Notes: generated from the sequence alone by a model not told the origin. A stretch of DNA of 57,902 bases from Oscillospiraceae bacterium (GCA_902796535.1 CADBPL010000018.1:1-57902); one strand, 5' to 3'; positions 31,466-40,756 are shown, counted from the first letter of the stretch. Numbers and translations are program-made.

Positions 31466-33922
31466 TTATAGTATGCTCTCCGGGTTGATATCCGCCGAAA
31501 GGGAAACGTCGCCAAATTCTGTCTCTTTGCCGAAATCCACCAGCAGTTCGCCGATCAATTCACGAAAGCGCAGGGTATTCTTGCCCTTGATGATCATGCG
31601 GTAGCGGTGGCGGTTGTTGATTTTTGCCACGCGCGGCTGCAGCGGACCCAGCACAATGAATTTCAGTTCCGGATACTTTTCCTGCGACAGCGCTTTGAAT
31701 TTTTGCAAAAAGAGTCTGGCGGCAACCCGCACTTTGTTTTCATCTTCGCCGGAAAAGCCGATGACGAACAGATCGCAGAACGGCGGATAGGTCATCAGCT
31801 TGCGCAAACCGATCTCCATTTGGTAGAAGCTTTCATAATCCTGTTTGGCGGCAAGCCGGATGATCTCGTTTTCCGGCGTCAGGGTCTGGATCAGCGCCAG
31901 CCCCGGGTTTTTGCCCCGTCCGGCCCGGCCGACCACCTGCGTAAGCAGCGAAAAGGTGCGTTCGAGCGAACGGTAATCATCGTTGTATAATTCCTGATCA
32001 GCGCTGATTACGCCGACCAGCGTGACGTTTTCAAAGTCGATCCCCTTGGCGACCATTTGAGTGCCGAGCAGAATGTCGTATTCCCCCGCTTCAAACTGCG
32101 TCAAGGCTTTTTCGTGGGCGTTTTTGCGCATGGTCGTGTCCTGATCCATCCGCAGAATGTGCGCGTTCGGGAACAGCTGCGTCAGTTCGTCCTCGATCAT
32201 CTGCGTGCCGAAACCGGCATAGCGCAGCTTATTCTGACCGCAGGAGGGGCAGGAATCGGCCAGTGGCTGCGAATAGCCGCAATAGTGGCACATCAGCCGC
32301 CCGTTTGCGTGGTGATAGGTCAGCGAAATGCTGCAGTGCGGGCAGGTGACCACCTTGCCGCAGGCCGTGCAGGAGGCAAAGGTGTTGTAGCCGCGGCGGT
32401 TGATGAGCAGGATCGCCTGTTTGCCATTCTCCAGCGTTTCATGGAGCGATGCGATCAGCTTGCCGCTGAGCGCGCTTCGGTTGCCGCCTGCGCGTTCCTC
32501 GCGCAGATCGACCGTGACCACTTGGGGCAGCACGGCGCCGGCGTAGCGCCTGCGCAGAACGTTGAATGTGTAAATGCCCTGTTTCGCCCGCGCAAAGCTT
32601 TCCAGACTCGGCGTGGCCGAACCCAGCACCAACAGCGCCCGGTTTTCTTCACAGCGGAACCGCGCCACCTCTTTGGCGTGATAGCGCGGCGTCATTTCGG
32701 ATTTATACGTGTGCTCCTGCTCCTCATCCATCACGATAAGGCCGAGATTCTGCACGGGCGCAAAAACGGCGGAACGCGTTCCGATCACGATCATTGCTTC
32801 GCCGCGCTTGACGCGCTTCCACTCATCCAGCCGTTCGCCGAGCGACAACGCGGAGTGGAACACCGCGATCCGGTCGCCGAAATGGCTGCGAAAGCGCTGC
32901 ACGATCTGCGGCGTCAGAGCAATTTCCGGCACCATCATGATGGCGCCGCGGCCGTTTGCGAGCATGTGCTGCATGAGCCTGATGTAAACCTGTGTTTTGC
33001 CGCTGCCGGTGATGCCGTAAAGCAGCGAAACCCGTTTTTCACCCTCGGCGAACTGGGCGGCAAGGTTGTTAAAAGCCTGCTGTTGCTCCTGAGTGAGCGT
33101 AATCTGCGGCGGCCTGACCGGTGCCTTGCCGGCCAGAGGCTGGCGGTACACTTCCGCGTCGTATATTTCCACAAGCCCGCGCTTGGTCAGGGTGGAAACG
33201 ACGGCGGCGGTCACGCCCGTGAAATAGCAAAGCTCCTTCACGCTTGCGCTCCCCGTTTCGCGCAGCAGGTCGCATACGGCGGTCTGCTTTTTGGTCAAAG
33301 ACGGGGCGACCCGTTCATATTCCGTTTCATCCACGCACAGCCGAACGCTTTTCTGCGTCAGATCGCCCAGACGGCGGATGGTGTCAACATTGCGCAGCAG
33401 CGCGCCTTTTTTGTAGAGCCGTTCTAAAATATCGCTGTCCGACTTGAAGCCGAAGGCTTTGAGCAGATTGTCGCGCGCGGTGAATTTGCAGGATTTCAGC
33501 AGCGAAAGATAAATTTCCTTTTCATCGCCGTGCAGAGAATCCTCGTCAAATTCGGGGTTTGCGCTGTAAAACGGGGTGAGCCTGAGGTTGTAGCCGGTCG
33601 GCAGAATGCAGCGGAACGCCTCAAAATAGGTGCAGAACGTGCGGTTTTTCAGCCACGGGATCAGCTTGATCAGATCGCCTTCCACAGGCGGCTTTTCATC
33701 GAGCAGAGCTGCGATTTTTTTTAGCTTTTTTCCGCTTTCGGTCGGCTTGACAAGCAAAATCACACCCTGCCGCCTGGCGTTCCCGTTGCCGAACGGCACC
33801 AGCACCCGAACGCCGGGGCGTGCGCCGTCCCGCATTTCCTCCGGCACGGCGTAATCATAGAGCTTGTCGAAGTGGTAAGCGGTGTTTTCCAGCGCAACGC
33901 CGGCAGTCAGTGCGTGCAGCAT
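31466..33922 (-). CDS. priA: Primosomal protein N' (replication restart helicase PriA)
   Basis: 818 residues. Reloads the replicative helicase at stalled forks. An N-terminal DNA-binding domain, then helicase motifs GITGSGKTQVY (Walker A) and VMDEEQEHTYKSE, followed by a zinc region with CTACGKVVTCPHC and CHYC...CPSC pairs, then helicase motifs V-VI (GTQMVAKGIDF, QVVGRAGRG). Motif II reads DEEQ where E. coli has DEEH. Start overlaps the rpoZ stop by one base. Confidence 0.97.
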   Translation of the reverse strand: MLHALTAGVALENTAYHFDKLYDYAVPEEMRDGARPGVRVLVPFGNGNARRQGVILLVKPTESGKKLKKIAALLDEKPPVEGDLIKLIPWLKNRTFCTYFEAFRCILPTGYNLRLTPFYSANPEFDEDSLHGDEKEIYLSLLKSCKFTARDNLLKAFGFKSDSDILERLYKKGALLRNVDTIRRLGDLTQKSVRLCVDETEYERVAPSLTKKQTAVCDLLRETGSASVKELCYFTGVTAAVVSTLTKRGLVEIYDAEVYRQPLAGKAPVRPPQITLTQEQQQAFNNLAAQFAEGEKRVSLLYGITGSGKTQVYIRLMQHMLANGRGAIMMVPEIALTPQIVQRFRSHFGDRIAVFHSALSLGERLDEWKRVKRGEAMIVIGTRSAVFAPVQNLGLIVMDEEQEHTYKSEMTPRYHAKEVARFRCEENRALLVLGSATPSLESFARAKQGIYTFNVLRRRYAGAVLPQVVTVDLREERAGGNRSALSGKLIASLHETLENGKQAILLINRRGYNTFASCTACGKVVTCPHCSISLTYHHANGRLMCHYCGYSQPLADSCPSCGQNKLRYAGFGTQMIEDELTQLFPNAHILRMDQDTTMRKNAHEKALTQFEAGEYDILLGTQMVAKGIDFENVTLVGVISADQELYNDDYRSLERTFSLLTQVVGRAGRGKNPGLALIQTLTPENEIIRLAAKQDYESFYQMEIGLRKLMTYPPFCDLFVIGFSGEDENKVRVAARLFLQKFKALSQEKYPELKFIVLGPLQPRVAKINNRHRYRMIIKGKNTLRFRELIGELLVDFGKETEFGDVSLSADINPESIL

Positions 33923-34158
33923 CAGATGTTGCGGATCTCTTCCGGCTCAACCAGCACATAGTCGCCGTTGACAAAATCGTTGAGCGCCAGACTGACCGGC
34001 TTTTCGATGAGGATATCACCGTTTTCATCTGCCTTTTCGGAAATTTCTCTGGCTCGTTTCGCCGTGGCGATCACGAGAGAATAGCGGCTGATATGATCCT
34101 TGAGGATGCCGCTGAGGTCGGGGTTGAATTTCATTTCGCTTTTCTTATTGTCAGACAT
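33922..34158 (-). CDS. rpoZ: RNA polymerase omega subunit
   Basis: 78 residues. Small assembly subunit of RNA polymerase. It carries the SRYSLVIATAKRAREI segment, the conserved core of omega, and a C-terminal acidic stretch. Adjacent to gmk by one base and overlapping priA. coaBC, usually between rpoZ and priA, is missing here. Confidence 0.95.
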   Translation of the reverse strand: MSDNKKSEMKFNPDLSGILKDHISRYSLVIATAKRAREISEKADENGDILIEKPVSLALNDFVNGDYVLVEPEEIRNI

Positions 34159-34159
34159 T

Positions 34160-34738
34160 TCAAATATGCTCCCTTTCTGAGATAATCAATTGATATACTT
34201 CTTCACTTGCGCGGGTCAGGTCATCGTTGACCACGCAGTGTTTGAATTCGCTGCTTTTGGCAATTTCCCCCGGCGCAAGGGCGATGCGCCGTGCGATGGT
34301 CTCTTCCGAATCGGTGTTGCGCAGCCGCAGCCGCCGCTCCAGTTCTTCGAGCGAGGGCGGCAGGATAAAGATGCTCAGCGCTTCCGGATAGGCCCGAACG
34401 ACCTTGGACGCACCCTGCACCTCGATTTCAAGAATGACGATTTTGCCCTGCGCCAGCCACGCTTCCACCGGATCCTTCGGGGTGCCGTAATAGTTGCCGC
34501 TGTATTCGGCAAACTCGATCAGCCGGCCGGCGGCGATCTTTTGCTCAAATTCCTCTCGCGTGACGAAATAGTAATCCACACCGTTTTGCTCGCCGCTGCG
34601 CGGGGCGCGGGTGGTCATGGAACGGGAAAGAACAAAATCCTCACAGTTCTTGTTTTGAAAGATCGTTTGAAGAATCGTGTCTTTTCCGCAGCCGGACGGA
34701 GCCGAAAAGACGACGAGCAGGCCTTTTTTGTCATTCAA
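34160..34738 (-). CDS. gmk: Guanylate kinase
   Basis: 192 residues if translation begins at the TTG at 34738, which has GAGGAAGAGG about 3-6 bases upstream and overlaps the end of remA; a further TTG at 34762 is also in frame but gives an atypical Arg-rich extension. Converts GMP to GDP with ATP. P-loop SAPSGCGKDT, then SRSMTTRAPRSGE, the GMP-binding Tyr motif, and FILPPSLEELERRL in the lid region. Position between remA and rpoZ is standard. Confidence 0.95.
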   Translation of the reverse strand: MNDKKGLLVVFSAPSGCGKDTILQTIFQNKNCEDFVLSRSMTTRAPRSGEQNGVDYYFVTREEFEQKIAAGRLIEFAEYSGNYYGTPKDPVEAWLAQGKIVILEIEVQGASKVVRAYPEALSIFILPPSLEELERRLRLRNTDSEETIARRIALAPGEIAKSSEFKHCVVNDDLTRASEEVYQLIISEREHI

Positions 34739-35006
34739 CGTCCTCTTCCTCCTCGTCCTCAACGCCGTCCGCCGTGTCGTTCAGGCGGTTGGCCACGGTT
34801 TCGGATTGAAGATAGGTCAGGATCACATGATCGCTGTCGGTGATCAGCACCGCGCGGGTTCGCCTGCCGTGGGTGGCGTCGATCAGCATTCCTTTTTCTT
34901 TGCTGTCCTGAATAATGCGCTTGATCGGAGCGGATTCGGGGCTGACGATGGCGACGAGACGACCGGCGTTGATCAGATTGCCGAAGCCGATGTTGATGAG
35001 TTTCAC
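34731..35006 (-). CDS. remA: RemA/DUF370 regulator
   Basis: 91 residues from the GTG at 35006, with GGAGGG 9 bases upstream and the family N-terminus (V/M)KLINIGFGN. In Bacillus RemA is a DNA-binding ring-forming activator of matrix and osmoprotection genes. Core INAGRLVAIVSPESAPIKR and DATHGRRTRAVLI is well kept; the acidic tail (EDEEEED) is an addition. Lies between yicC and gmk as in B. subtilis. Confidence 0.93.
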   Translation of the reverse strand: MKLINIGFGNLINAGRLVAIVSPESAPIKRIIQDSKEKGMLIDATHGRRTRAVLITDSDHVILTYLQSETVANRLNDTADGVEDEEEEDVE

Positions 35007-35022
35007 TGCTGCGCGCCCTCCC

Positions 35023-35904
35023 CTATTCGATGTTCTGGATCTGCTCGCGGATCTTTTCCACTTCCGCTTTGATGTTGAGCACCCGCTTGGTGATGTCAAC
35101 ATTCTGGCACTTTGACCCGATCGTGTTGGCTTCACGGTTCATTTCCTGCGCCAGAAAATCAAGCCTGCGGCCGACCGGCTCGCTGCTGTCGAGCATTTGG
35201 TGGAGCTGGTCGATGTGGCTGCGCAGCCGCACGGTTTCTTCGGCAACAGCGACCTTATCGGCAAAAATCGCCGCTTCGGTCAGCAGCCGCTGTTCATCCA
35301 CATGAATATCGCCCAGCAGGGCCTTCATGCGCTCCAACAGCTTGTCGTTGTATTCCTTTACCGTTTCGGGCGAACGCTTTTCGATGTAGGCAACGTCTTC
35401 CAGTATGACTTGCGCGCGCGCAAGTACGTCGTCCTGCAGGCGCTGCCCTTCGGCCTCGCGCATGGCAATGAAAATGTCCGCCGCCTCCTGCGCCACCTGA
35501 GAAACGGCCGCCCAGACGGCGTCTTCATCAGCGGCGTTTTTGCGTACCACAAAAATATCGCTGCTGCAGCGCGCCAGCGCGGCGACCGAAAAATCGGCGC
35601 TCAGGCCGTAGCGCTCGGCCAGTTCTTTCAGCGCGGCATAGTAGCCGCCTGCAAGGGAATGGTTCACTTCCACCACACAGTCGTCGCTGTCAAGCGCGCT
35701 GATGGTGATAAAGCATTCCACCTTGCCGCGTGTGATCACGCTTTGAAAAAGGGTTTTCAGTTTATCGTCCAAAAAGCCGTAGGTGCGGGGCGTTTTGGCC
35801 GAGAATTCAAAGCCGCGGTGGTTGACGCTCTTGAGTTCAACGGTGATGTTCATGCCGTCAAGCTCTTTTTGCGCGCGGCCAAAGCCTGTCATACTTCTGA
35901 CCAT
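35023..35904 (-). CDS. yicC: YicC/YloC-family endoribonuclease
   Basis: 293 residues from the ATG at 35904, after AAAGGAG; family N-terminus VRSMTGFGRA. C-terminal DUF1732 region contains RLDFLAQEMNREANTIGSK, the highly conserved block with its Glu-rich active site. E. coli YicC is an RNase that acts with PNPase in small-RNA decay. First gene of the long minus-strand operon that runs to 21550. Confidence 0.94.
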   Translation of the reverse strand: MVRSMTGFGRAQKELDGMNITVELKSVNHRGFEFSAKTPRTYGFLDDKLKTLFQSVITRGKVECFITISALDSDDCVVEVNHSLAGGYYAALKELAERYGLSADFSVAALARCSSDIFVVRKNAADEDAVWAAVSQVAQEAADIFIAMREAEGQRLQDDVLARAQVILEDVAYIEKRSPETVKEYNDKLLERMKALLGDIHVDEQRLLTEAAIFADKVAVAEETVRLRSHIDQLHQMLDSSEPVGRRLDFLAQEMNREANTIGSKCQNVDITKRVLNIKAEVEKIREQIQNIE

Positions 35905-35943
35905 TTTGTCAGCTCCTTTATTCTCAATCATTCTGTCTTGACC

Positions 35944-35973
35944 AGCGTATCAGGTTTCGCTCATATTTGTCAA
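35944..35973 (-). promoter_or_regulatory. Candidate promoter of yicC operon
   Basis: Minus-strand TTGACA (35968-35973), 18 bases, TACGCT (35944-35949). Good -35 but poor -10. Confidence 0.45.
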
Positions 35974-35997
35974 GAAAATGACATTATTTACTATATG

Positions 35998-36318
35998 CTA
36001 TTGTTTGCAGCACGTTCCTGTGAGCAGAAACGGGATCTCGCCTGTCAGCTTGTCCCCTTCTTTTTGAAAACCGAGGGCGGCGGCAACATGGCAAAAGGCG
36101 GCCGGTTCATAAACAGCGGTGTAAGCGCTGCGGTTTGCCGCCGCGTTGAGCGCGCTGCGGATGAGCCCTTCGGCGGTTTCGTCGTTGTCGGCCTCGATCT
36201 GCTTCACGGCGCAGGCGGTTTGATGATAAGTGAGCGTGATGTGGCCGGTGACTTTGCCGTTTTCAACGGATGTGTATTCAACGGTCTCGCCCTGGATTTT
36301 CGGTTTAAACTCGATCAT
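35998..36318 (-). CDS. Hypothetical small protein, possibly GNAT-like
   Basis: 106 residues from the ATG at 36318 (AAAGGAA upstream). A beta-rich N-terminal half is followed by AEGLIRSALNAAANRS, then AALGFQKEGDKLTGEIPFLL, a helix/strand pattern reminiscent of acetyl-CoA-binding GNAT domains (motif A helix, then LGF). It lacks an obvious Q/RxxGxG/A loop, so this is only a resemblance. Ends in TGTCCKQ with two adjacent Cys. Overlaps rluB by 14 bases and ends the 15-gene minus-strand run. Confidence 0.65.
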   Translation of the reverse strand: MIEFKPKIQGETVEYTSVENGKVTGHITLTYHQTACAVKQIEADNDETAEGLIRSALNAAANRSAYTAVYEPAAFCHVAAALGFQKEGDKLTGEIPFLLTGTCCKQ

Positions 36319-37054
36319 GCTTCGTGTTCCTTTCCGCGGCAAGCATCAGCTTGCGCACTTCGTCGCTTGTCAGATCGCGCCATTTGCCCTGCGGCAGCAT
36401 ACCGAGCTTGACCGAGCCGACGGCGGTGCGTTTCAGGCGCGCCACCTCGATGCCGAGCGCTTCAAACATGCGGCGGATCTGGCGGTTGCGCCCTTCATGG
36501 AGCGTCACCTCCACGACCGTTCTGCCCTCCTGCTTTTCCAAAACGCGGATGTCAGCCGGAGCGGTTTTACGCCCGTCGAGCTCAATGCCGCCGTTGAAAG
36601 CAGCGAGCTGCTCGTCGGTAATGCCGGGGCGGATGGTGACCCGGTAATACTTCGGCACATGGCGCGTCGGATGCGTCATGGCGTTGGAAAAGGCGCCGTC
36701 GTTCGTCATGAGCAGCAGCCCTTCCGATTCCCGGTCGAGCCGGCCGACCGGATACAGCCGCACGCCGACGTCCTGCACCAGCTCGGCAACGCAGCGCCGC
36801 CCCTGTTCATCCTGCATGGTGGTGATGTAGCCGCGCGGCTTGTGCAGCATGATATAGCGCAGCGTCTGCTGTGCGGCGATTTTGCGCCCCTGTACGGAAA
36901 CGCGGTCGTGTTTGGGGTCGATCTTATCACCGACAACAGCCTTTTTGCCGTTGACCGTGACCAGACCGTTTGCGATCATCTCTTCACATTTTCTGCGGGA
37001 AGCGATGCCGTTATCCGCCAAATATTTATGCAATCTTACTTTTTCGTCCGGCAT
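36305..37054 (-). CDS. rluB: RluB/RsuA-family pseudouridine synthase
   Basis: 249 residues. S4 RNA-binding domain (VRLHKYLADNGIASRRKCE) followed by the RsuA/RluB catalytic domain: MLHKPRGYITT, GRLDRESEGLLLMTNDG with the catalytic Asp, and EGRNRQIRRMFEALG. Modifies 23S rRNA (U2605 in B. subtilis). Overlaps the dacF-like gene by 29 bases. Gene pairs scpAB-...-dac-rluB are widespread in Firmicutes. Confidence 0.95.
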   Translation of the reverse strand: MPDEKVRLHKYLADNGIASRRKCEEMIANGLVTVNGKKAVVGDKIDPKHDRVSVQGRKIAAQQTLRYIMLHKPRGYITTMQDEQGRRCVAELVQDVGVRLYPVGRLDRESEGLLLMTNDGAFSNAMTHPTRHVPKYYRVTIRPGITDEQLAAFNGGIELDGRKTAPADIRVLEKQEGRTVVEVTLHEGRNRQIRRMFEALGIEVARLKRTAVGSVKLGMLPQGKWRDLTSDEVRKLMLAAERNTKHDRV

Positions 37055-38195
37055 ATCGTTTTCCTTTTATTCTCTGAATTTGATTCTGCCAAAAGCGGGT
37101 CATTCGGCTGAACAAACCGCTTCTTTTCACTTCTTCTGTGTTGGACGGGATCTCTTCCTGCGCCAGCAGCGCCGTGCCTGCCACGCAGCGGCCGTTCCGG
37201 TAAACAGCCGCCCGGCCGAGCACCTGCCCTTTATGAACCGGCGCGAAGCAGTAAGGCGGTGCGAAAACGCGCACCTGAACCTGTGCCTGATCGGCGCAAA
37301 CGGTCAAATACAGATCGTCCGCCGGGCGCACGGTCACGCTTGCTTGCGCCGCGCCGAACACGGCAACGGATGCACAGGCGGACGGGAGCTTCCGGCGATG
37401 CACCAGAGAGAACCCGTAATCATACAGCTTTTCGTGATCCGCCCAGTCGTTCGGATCATTCAGCGTTGCGCACACGAGCAGAATGCCGCCGCGCTCCACC
37501 GCCGAAACCAAACAGCGGCCGCTTTTTTTGGTGTAGCCGGTTTTGACGCCGCATGCGCCGTGCAGCGTTCGCAGCAGGCGGTTGTGGTTCGTGTAGGTGC
37601 GTGTGTGCGTCTCGTTGTCGAAATGAACCGTTGCTTTTTGCGACGCGCAGATTTGGGCAAACAGCGGGTCCCGCATGGCGTAACAGCCGAGCAGCGCCAT
37701 ATCGTAGGCGGTGGAATAATGATCGTCGTCGTCCAGACCGGAGGGGGTGACAAAATGCGTGTTCGTCATACCGATCTGCGCCGCCTTACGGTTCATCAGC
37801 GCGGTGAAGGCTCCGACAGAACCGGCAACTGACACGGCCGCCGCGTTGGCAGCGTCGTTGCCCGAGGGCAGCAGCATACCGATGACGAGATCGTGCAAGC
37901 TCACCCGATCGCCCGCGCGCAGCCCCATGGAAGTGCCTTCCACGCGCACCATGTCGTGCGTTGCCGTCACCGTTTGTTCGGGCGCGGCCCGTTCAAGGGT
38001 GAGCAGCGCCGTCATGATCTTGGTTGTGCTGGCCATGCCAAGGCGCTCGTGTTCGTTTTTGGCAAACAACACCTCGCCCGTATCCGCCGCCATCAGCACG
38101 GCGCCGCGCGCAAAAACCGCGGGCTTTTCCTGCGCAAACGCGCAAAAACCAAGCACAGCCAGTAAGCCCGCTGTACAGACGATTCTTTTCAGCAT
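37026..38195 (-). CDS. dacF: D-alanyl-D-alanine carboxypeptidase, DacF-like
   Basis: 389 residues with signal peptide (KRIVCTAGLLAVLGFCAFA). Penicillin-binding serine carboxypeptidase S11: MASTTKIMTA with SxxK near 57, LPSGNDAANA with SxN near 112, and CGVKTGYTKKSG with KTG. It trims the peptide stem of peptidoglycan; in Bacillus the copy beside spore genes (DacF) sets cortex crosslinking. Location next to ytfJ and scpAB supports the sporulation-type paralogue. The C-terminal PBP5-like beta domain is present. Confidence 0.9.
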   Translation of the reverse strand: MLKRIVCTAGLLAVLGFCAFAQEKPAVFARGAVLMAADTGEVLFAKNEHERLGMASTTKIMTALLTLERAAPEQTVTATHDMVRVEGTSMGLRAGDRVSLHDLVIGMLLPSGNDAANAAAVSVAGSVGAFTALMNRKAAQIGMTNTHFVTPSGLDDDDHYSTAYDMALLGCYAMRDPLFAQICASQKATVHFDNETHTRTYTNHNRLLRTLHGACGVKTGYTKKSGRCLVSAVERGGILLVCATLNDPNDWADHEKLYDYGFSLVHRRKLPSACASVAVFGAAQASVTVRPADDLYLTVCADQAQVQVRVFAPPYCFAPVHKGQVLGRAAVYRNGRCVAGTALLAQEEIPSNTEEVKRSGLFSRMTRFWQNQIQRIKGKRYAGRKSKIA

Positions 38196-38250
38196 CCGTA
38201 TGCACCTGCCAAATATAATGTAATAAAATATATGCAGGCGCTTTTACGTC

Positions 38251-38652
38251 TTATTCGCCGATCACTTCGGCAGAAGCGCTGTCTTCCTTTTTCTTGCTGA
38301 TCAGGCCGTTGATGGTGTCGACCATTTCGGGAATCAGGCTGACCAGTCTTTCGGGTGTGCCGTCGGCCGCGGGAACGGACTTCACAGTGACCGTATCCTT
38401 ATTGATCACAACAAACGCAACGGGCGTGATGGTGATGCCCGCGCCGCCGCCGCCGCCGAAAATGTCGGCGTTGGATTTGGACGGGAAATCGGAGCCGCCG
38501 GAGGCAAAGCCGTAGGTCACCTTCGACACCGGAATGACGGTGATGCCGTCAGCGGCGTAAACAGGTTCACCGACGATGGTGCTCACGTCGACGAGGTCGC
38601 GGATCTTTTCAATTGCGGTTGCGAGGATCCCGGATGCAGATTGTTCTTTCAT
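38251..38652 (-). CDS. ytfJ: Sporulation protein YtfJ (GerW family)
   Basis: 133 residues. Family core: VGEPVYAADGITVIPVSKV, then a Gly-rich SGGSDFP...FGGGGGAGITITPVAFV loop. In Bacillus GerW is needed for L-alanine germination. Preceded by a DUF2953 gene with a 4-base overlap, the usual partner (ytfI-ytfJ). Confidence 0.93.
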   Translation of the reverse strand: MKEQSASGILATAIEKIRDLVDVSTIVGEPVYAADGITVIPVSKVTYGFASGGSDFPSKSNADIFGGGGGAGITITPVAFVVINKDTVTVKSVPAADGTPERLVSLIPEMVDTINGLISKKKEDSASAEVIGE

Positions 38653-39356
38653 GATTTATGTTCCTCCTTAGAATTGTTGACAGGTTGATTGGTTTGCTGT
38701 TTCGGCGCTTTAATGCCCTTCATGAATTTAAGAACGACCTTGAAGAACAGTTTGACGCCTGCCACAAGCAGGGCGTTTATGTAAAAAATGGGCCGAACGG
38801 AAAAAACAACGAGCACAACGGCCGATTTTTCACCCTTGATAAAGTCCGGTCTGACCGCGCAGTCATATTCTTTGACGTGGCAGGTGTTGGTGATCAGACC
38901 CATAACCGGAAAGACGGCGGCGCAGGTTTTGCCGTAAAGCATCGAGGTGGCTGCGGGGTCGTCCCCGGCGCTGACGGTGATATAGAGCTTTAATTTGCTG
39001 AAAACAAAATGCCTGAGCATGGAAGAGGTCATGCGGCCCAGAATGCGTTTGGTGCTGCCAAGCAGCTCCATCACGCCGTCGAAGCCCTGATTCTTGTAAA
39101 AGGTCACGAATATGTTCTCTTTTTTCGGCTTCGGTTCCTGCGGCTTCTCCGGCGGCTTTTCTTCCTCCGGTTTTTCTTCCTTAGGCTTTTTTTCTTTTTT
39201 GGGGCGCTGTTTCAGCGGAAAAATCTGAATTTTGATGAACAGCCAGCGAACGTCTAATGTCAGCTGCTCGTTATAATCAAAACTCACCGAGACCCGCACG
39301 GACAGCACCGCTATGAAAAACAGAATGATGCCGAGAATGATGTACAGCGCGATCAA
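38649..39356 (-). CDS. ytfI: DUF2953 membrane protein (YtfI-like)
   Basis: 235 residues. One N-terminal helix (IALYIILGIILFFIAVLSV), then VSFDYNEQLTLDVRWLFIKIQIFPL, the DUF2953 start, a Lys/Glu/Pro-rich linker (about 50-80), and a C-terminal amphipathic part with hydrophobic segments. Function unknown; linked to spore germination only through its partner ytfJ, which it overlaps. Confidence 0.85.
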   Translation of the reverse strand: MIALYIILGIILFFIAVLSVRVSVSFDYNEQLTLDVRWLFIKIQIFPLKQRPKKEKKPKEEKPEEEKPPEKPQEPKPKKENIFVTFYKNQGFDGVMELLGSTKRILGRMTSSMLRHFVFSKLKLYITVSAGDDPAATSMLYGKTCAAVFPVMGLITNTCHVKEYDCAVRPDFIKGEKSAVVLVVFSVRPIFYINALLVAGVKLFFKVVLKFMKGIKAPKQQTNQPVNNSKEEHKS

Positions 39357-39380
39357 GCCGTTTCCCCTCCTTTGGCGTAA

Positions 39381-40043
39381 TTATGAGAAAGCCTCCTGAA
39401 ACACTGTGTCCTCCGCTTCGGAAATGCGTTCGTCTTCATCCGGCAGAACAACGGTTTCCAGCTTGTTGGCGTTTTTCTTCTCCAGCCGGTTCTGTTCGTT
39501 GGCGGCAATGGTTTCCTTGAGCTTGTCGTCGCTCTTTTCGGGCAGCGGCGGCAGCTCGTCCAGATCCGACACGCAGAAGCACCGCAAAAAATGCGGGGTC
39601 GTTCCGTAGATCAGCGGCCGGCCGGGCAACTCCAGCCTGCCCTTTTCTTCGATCAGGCCGCGCTGGCAGAGGGTGGAAATTACACCCGAGCAATCCACGC
39701 CGCGCACCTGCTCCACAAACGATTTGGTGACGGGCTGATTATAGGCAATGACGGCGAGCACCTCAAAAGCCGCGGTGGAAAGAGGCGTGTTGCGCTTGAG
39801 GTCGAGAATATCGCGGATGAGCGGCGCAAACTGTGAGCGTGAGCACATCTGGTACTGATCGCCCAGCTTGAGCAGGCAAAGCCCGCTCTTGGTTTCATCC
39901 AGCCGGTTGGATAAATTGAGCAGCAGGCTTTCGGCCTGCTCCGTGTCGCATTCCAGCACCTCGGCGATGCGCGACAATTCCAGCGGTTCGCCGGAGGCAA
40001 ACAGCATGGCCTCAACGGCGGCGGTCATATCGTTTGCATTCAT
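39381..40043 (-). CDS. scpB: Segregation and condensation protein B
   Basis: 220 residues. Winged-helix kleisin-interacting subunit of the SMC complex: AMLFASGEPLELSRIAEVL at the start and LAVIAYNQPVTKSFVEQVRG, the typical second wing, then GRPLIYGTTPHFL. The C-terminal 40 residues are charged and low in conservation. 4-base overlap with scpA. Confidence 0.96.
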   Translation of the reverse strand: MNANDMTAAVEAMLFASGEPLELSRIAEVLECDTEQAESLLLNLSNRLDETKSGLCLLKLGDQYQMCSRSQFAPLIRDILDLKRNTPLSTAAFEVLAVIAYNQPVTKSFVEQVRGVDCSGVISTLCQRGLIEEKGRLELPGRPLIYGTTPHFLRCFCVSDLDELPPLPEKSDDKLKETIAANEQNRLEKKNANKLETVVLPDEDERISEAEDTVFQEAFS

Positions 40044-40756
40044 TCGTTATCCCCCTCTGCGATCAGTTCCACCGTGGCGGTATCCTTCTCCCCGTCAATA
40101 TAGATCTGTTTGGATTTGACAAGCGAAAGCAGCGCCAGAAACGTTGCCACCATTTCCGACCGGGAAACGCTCGCCATGAAGAATTCGGAAAAGCCGCGCT
40201 TTTGCCCGATGGTGAGCGAGTGGAGGATGGCGCTTACGCGCGAACCGACCGACACGATGCGGGACGCAACGATCTTGGTGAACGCCTCCACGGGCGGCGG
40301 CAGCTTACGCCCGCCCTTACCAATGGCGGATACGTAGGCCTTGAGCAGCTCTTCCGGCGCGTGAACGCGTGTGTAGGTCATGTCCGCCTCGATTTTTTCG
40401 GGCGGGGTGGGCAGCAGATCGAATCCGTTGGCGATTTTGGACAGCTTGCCGGCCATGAGCTGGCAGTCGGCATATTCGCTCAGTTCGCCGCGCAGCTCGT
40501 CCTGCAGCTTTTCGCCTTCGTCATAGACCGGCAGGAGCGAAACGGTTTTGATATAGACCAGACGCGCCGCCATTTCCAGAAACTCACTGGCGATGTCCAT
40601 GTTTTCCAGCTGCATTTGGCGAATGTATTCAATATACTGATCGATCAGCTCCGTGATCACCACATCGTTGATGCTGACCTTGTGTTTGCTGATCAGGTGC
40701 AGCAGCAGATCGAGCGGCCCCTCAAACACTTCGGTTTTATATTGAATCGCTTCCAA
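40040..40756 (-). CDS. scpA: Segregation and condensation protein A (kleisin)
   Basis: 238 residues. FEGPLDLLLHLI near the start is the diagnostic SMC-binding segment; YIEYIRQMQLENMDIASEFLEMAARLVYIK follows in the N-terminal domain, and a winged helix at the C-terminus (FLALLSLVKSKQI). Bridges the SMC heads with ScpB for chromosome condensation. 13 bases after the M50 peptidase gene. Confidence 0.96.
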   Translation of the reverse strand: MEAIQYKTEVFEGPLDLLLHLISKHKVSINDVVITELIDQYIEYIRQMQLENMDIASEFLEMAARLVYIKTVSLLPVYDEGEKLQDELRGELSEYADCQLMAGKLSKIANGFDLLPTPPEKIEADMTYTRVHAPEELLKAYVSAIGKGGRKLPPPVEAFTKIVASRIVSVGSRVSAILHSLTIGQKRGFSEFFMASVSRSEMVATFLALLSLVKSKQIYIDGEKDTATVELIAEGDNE

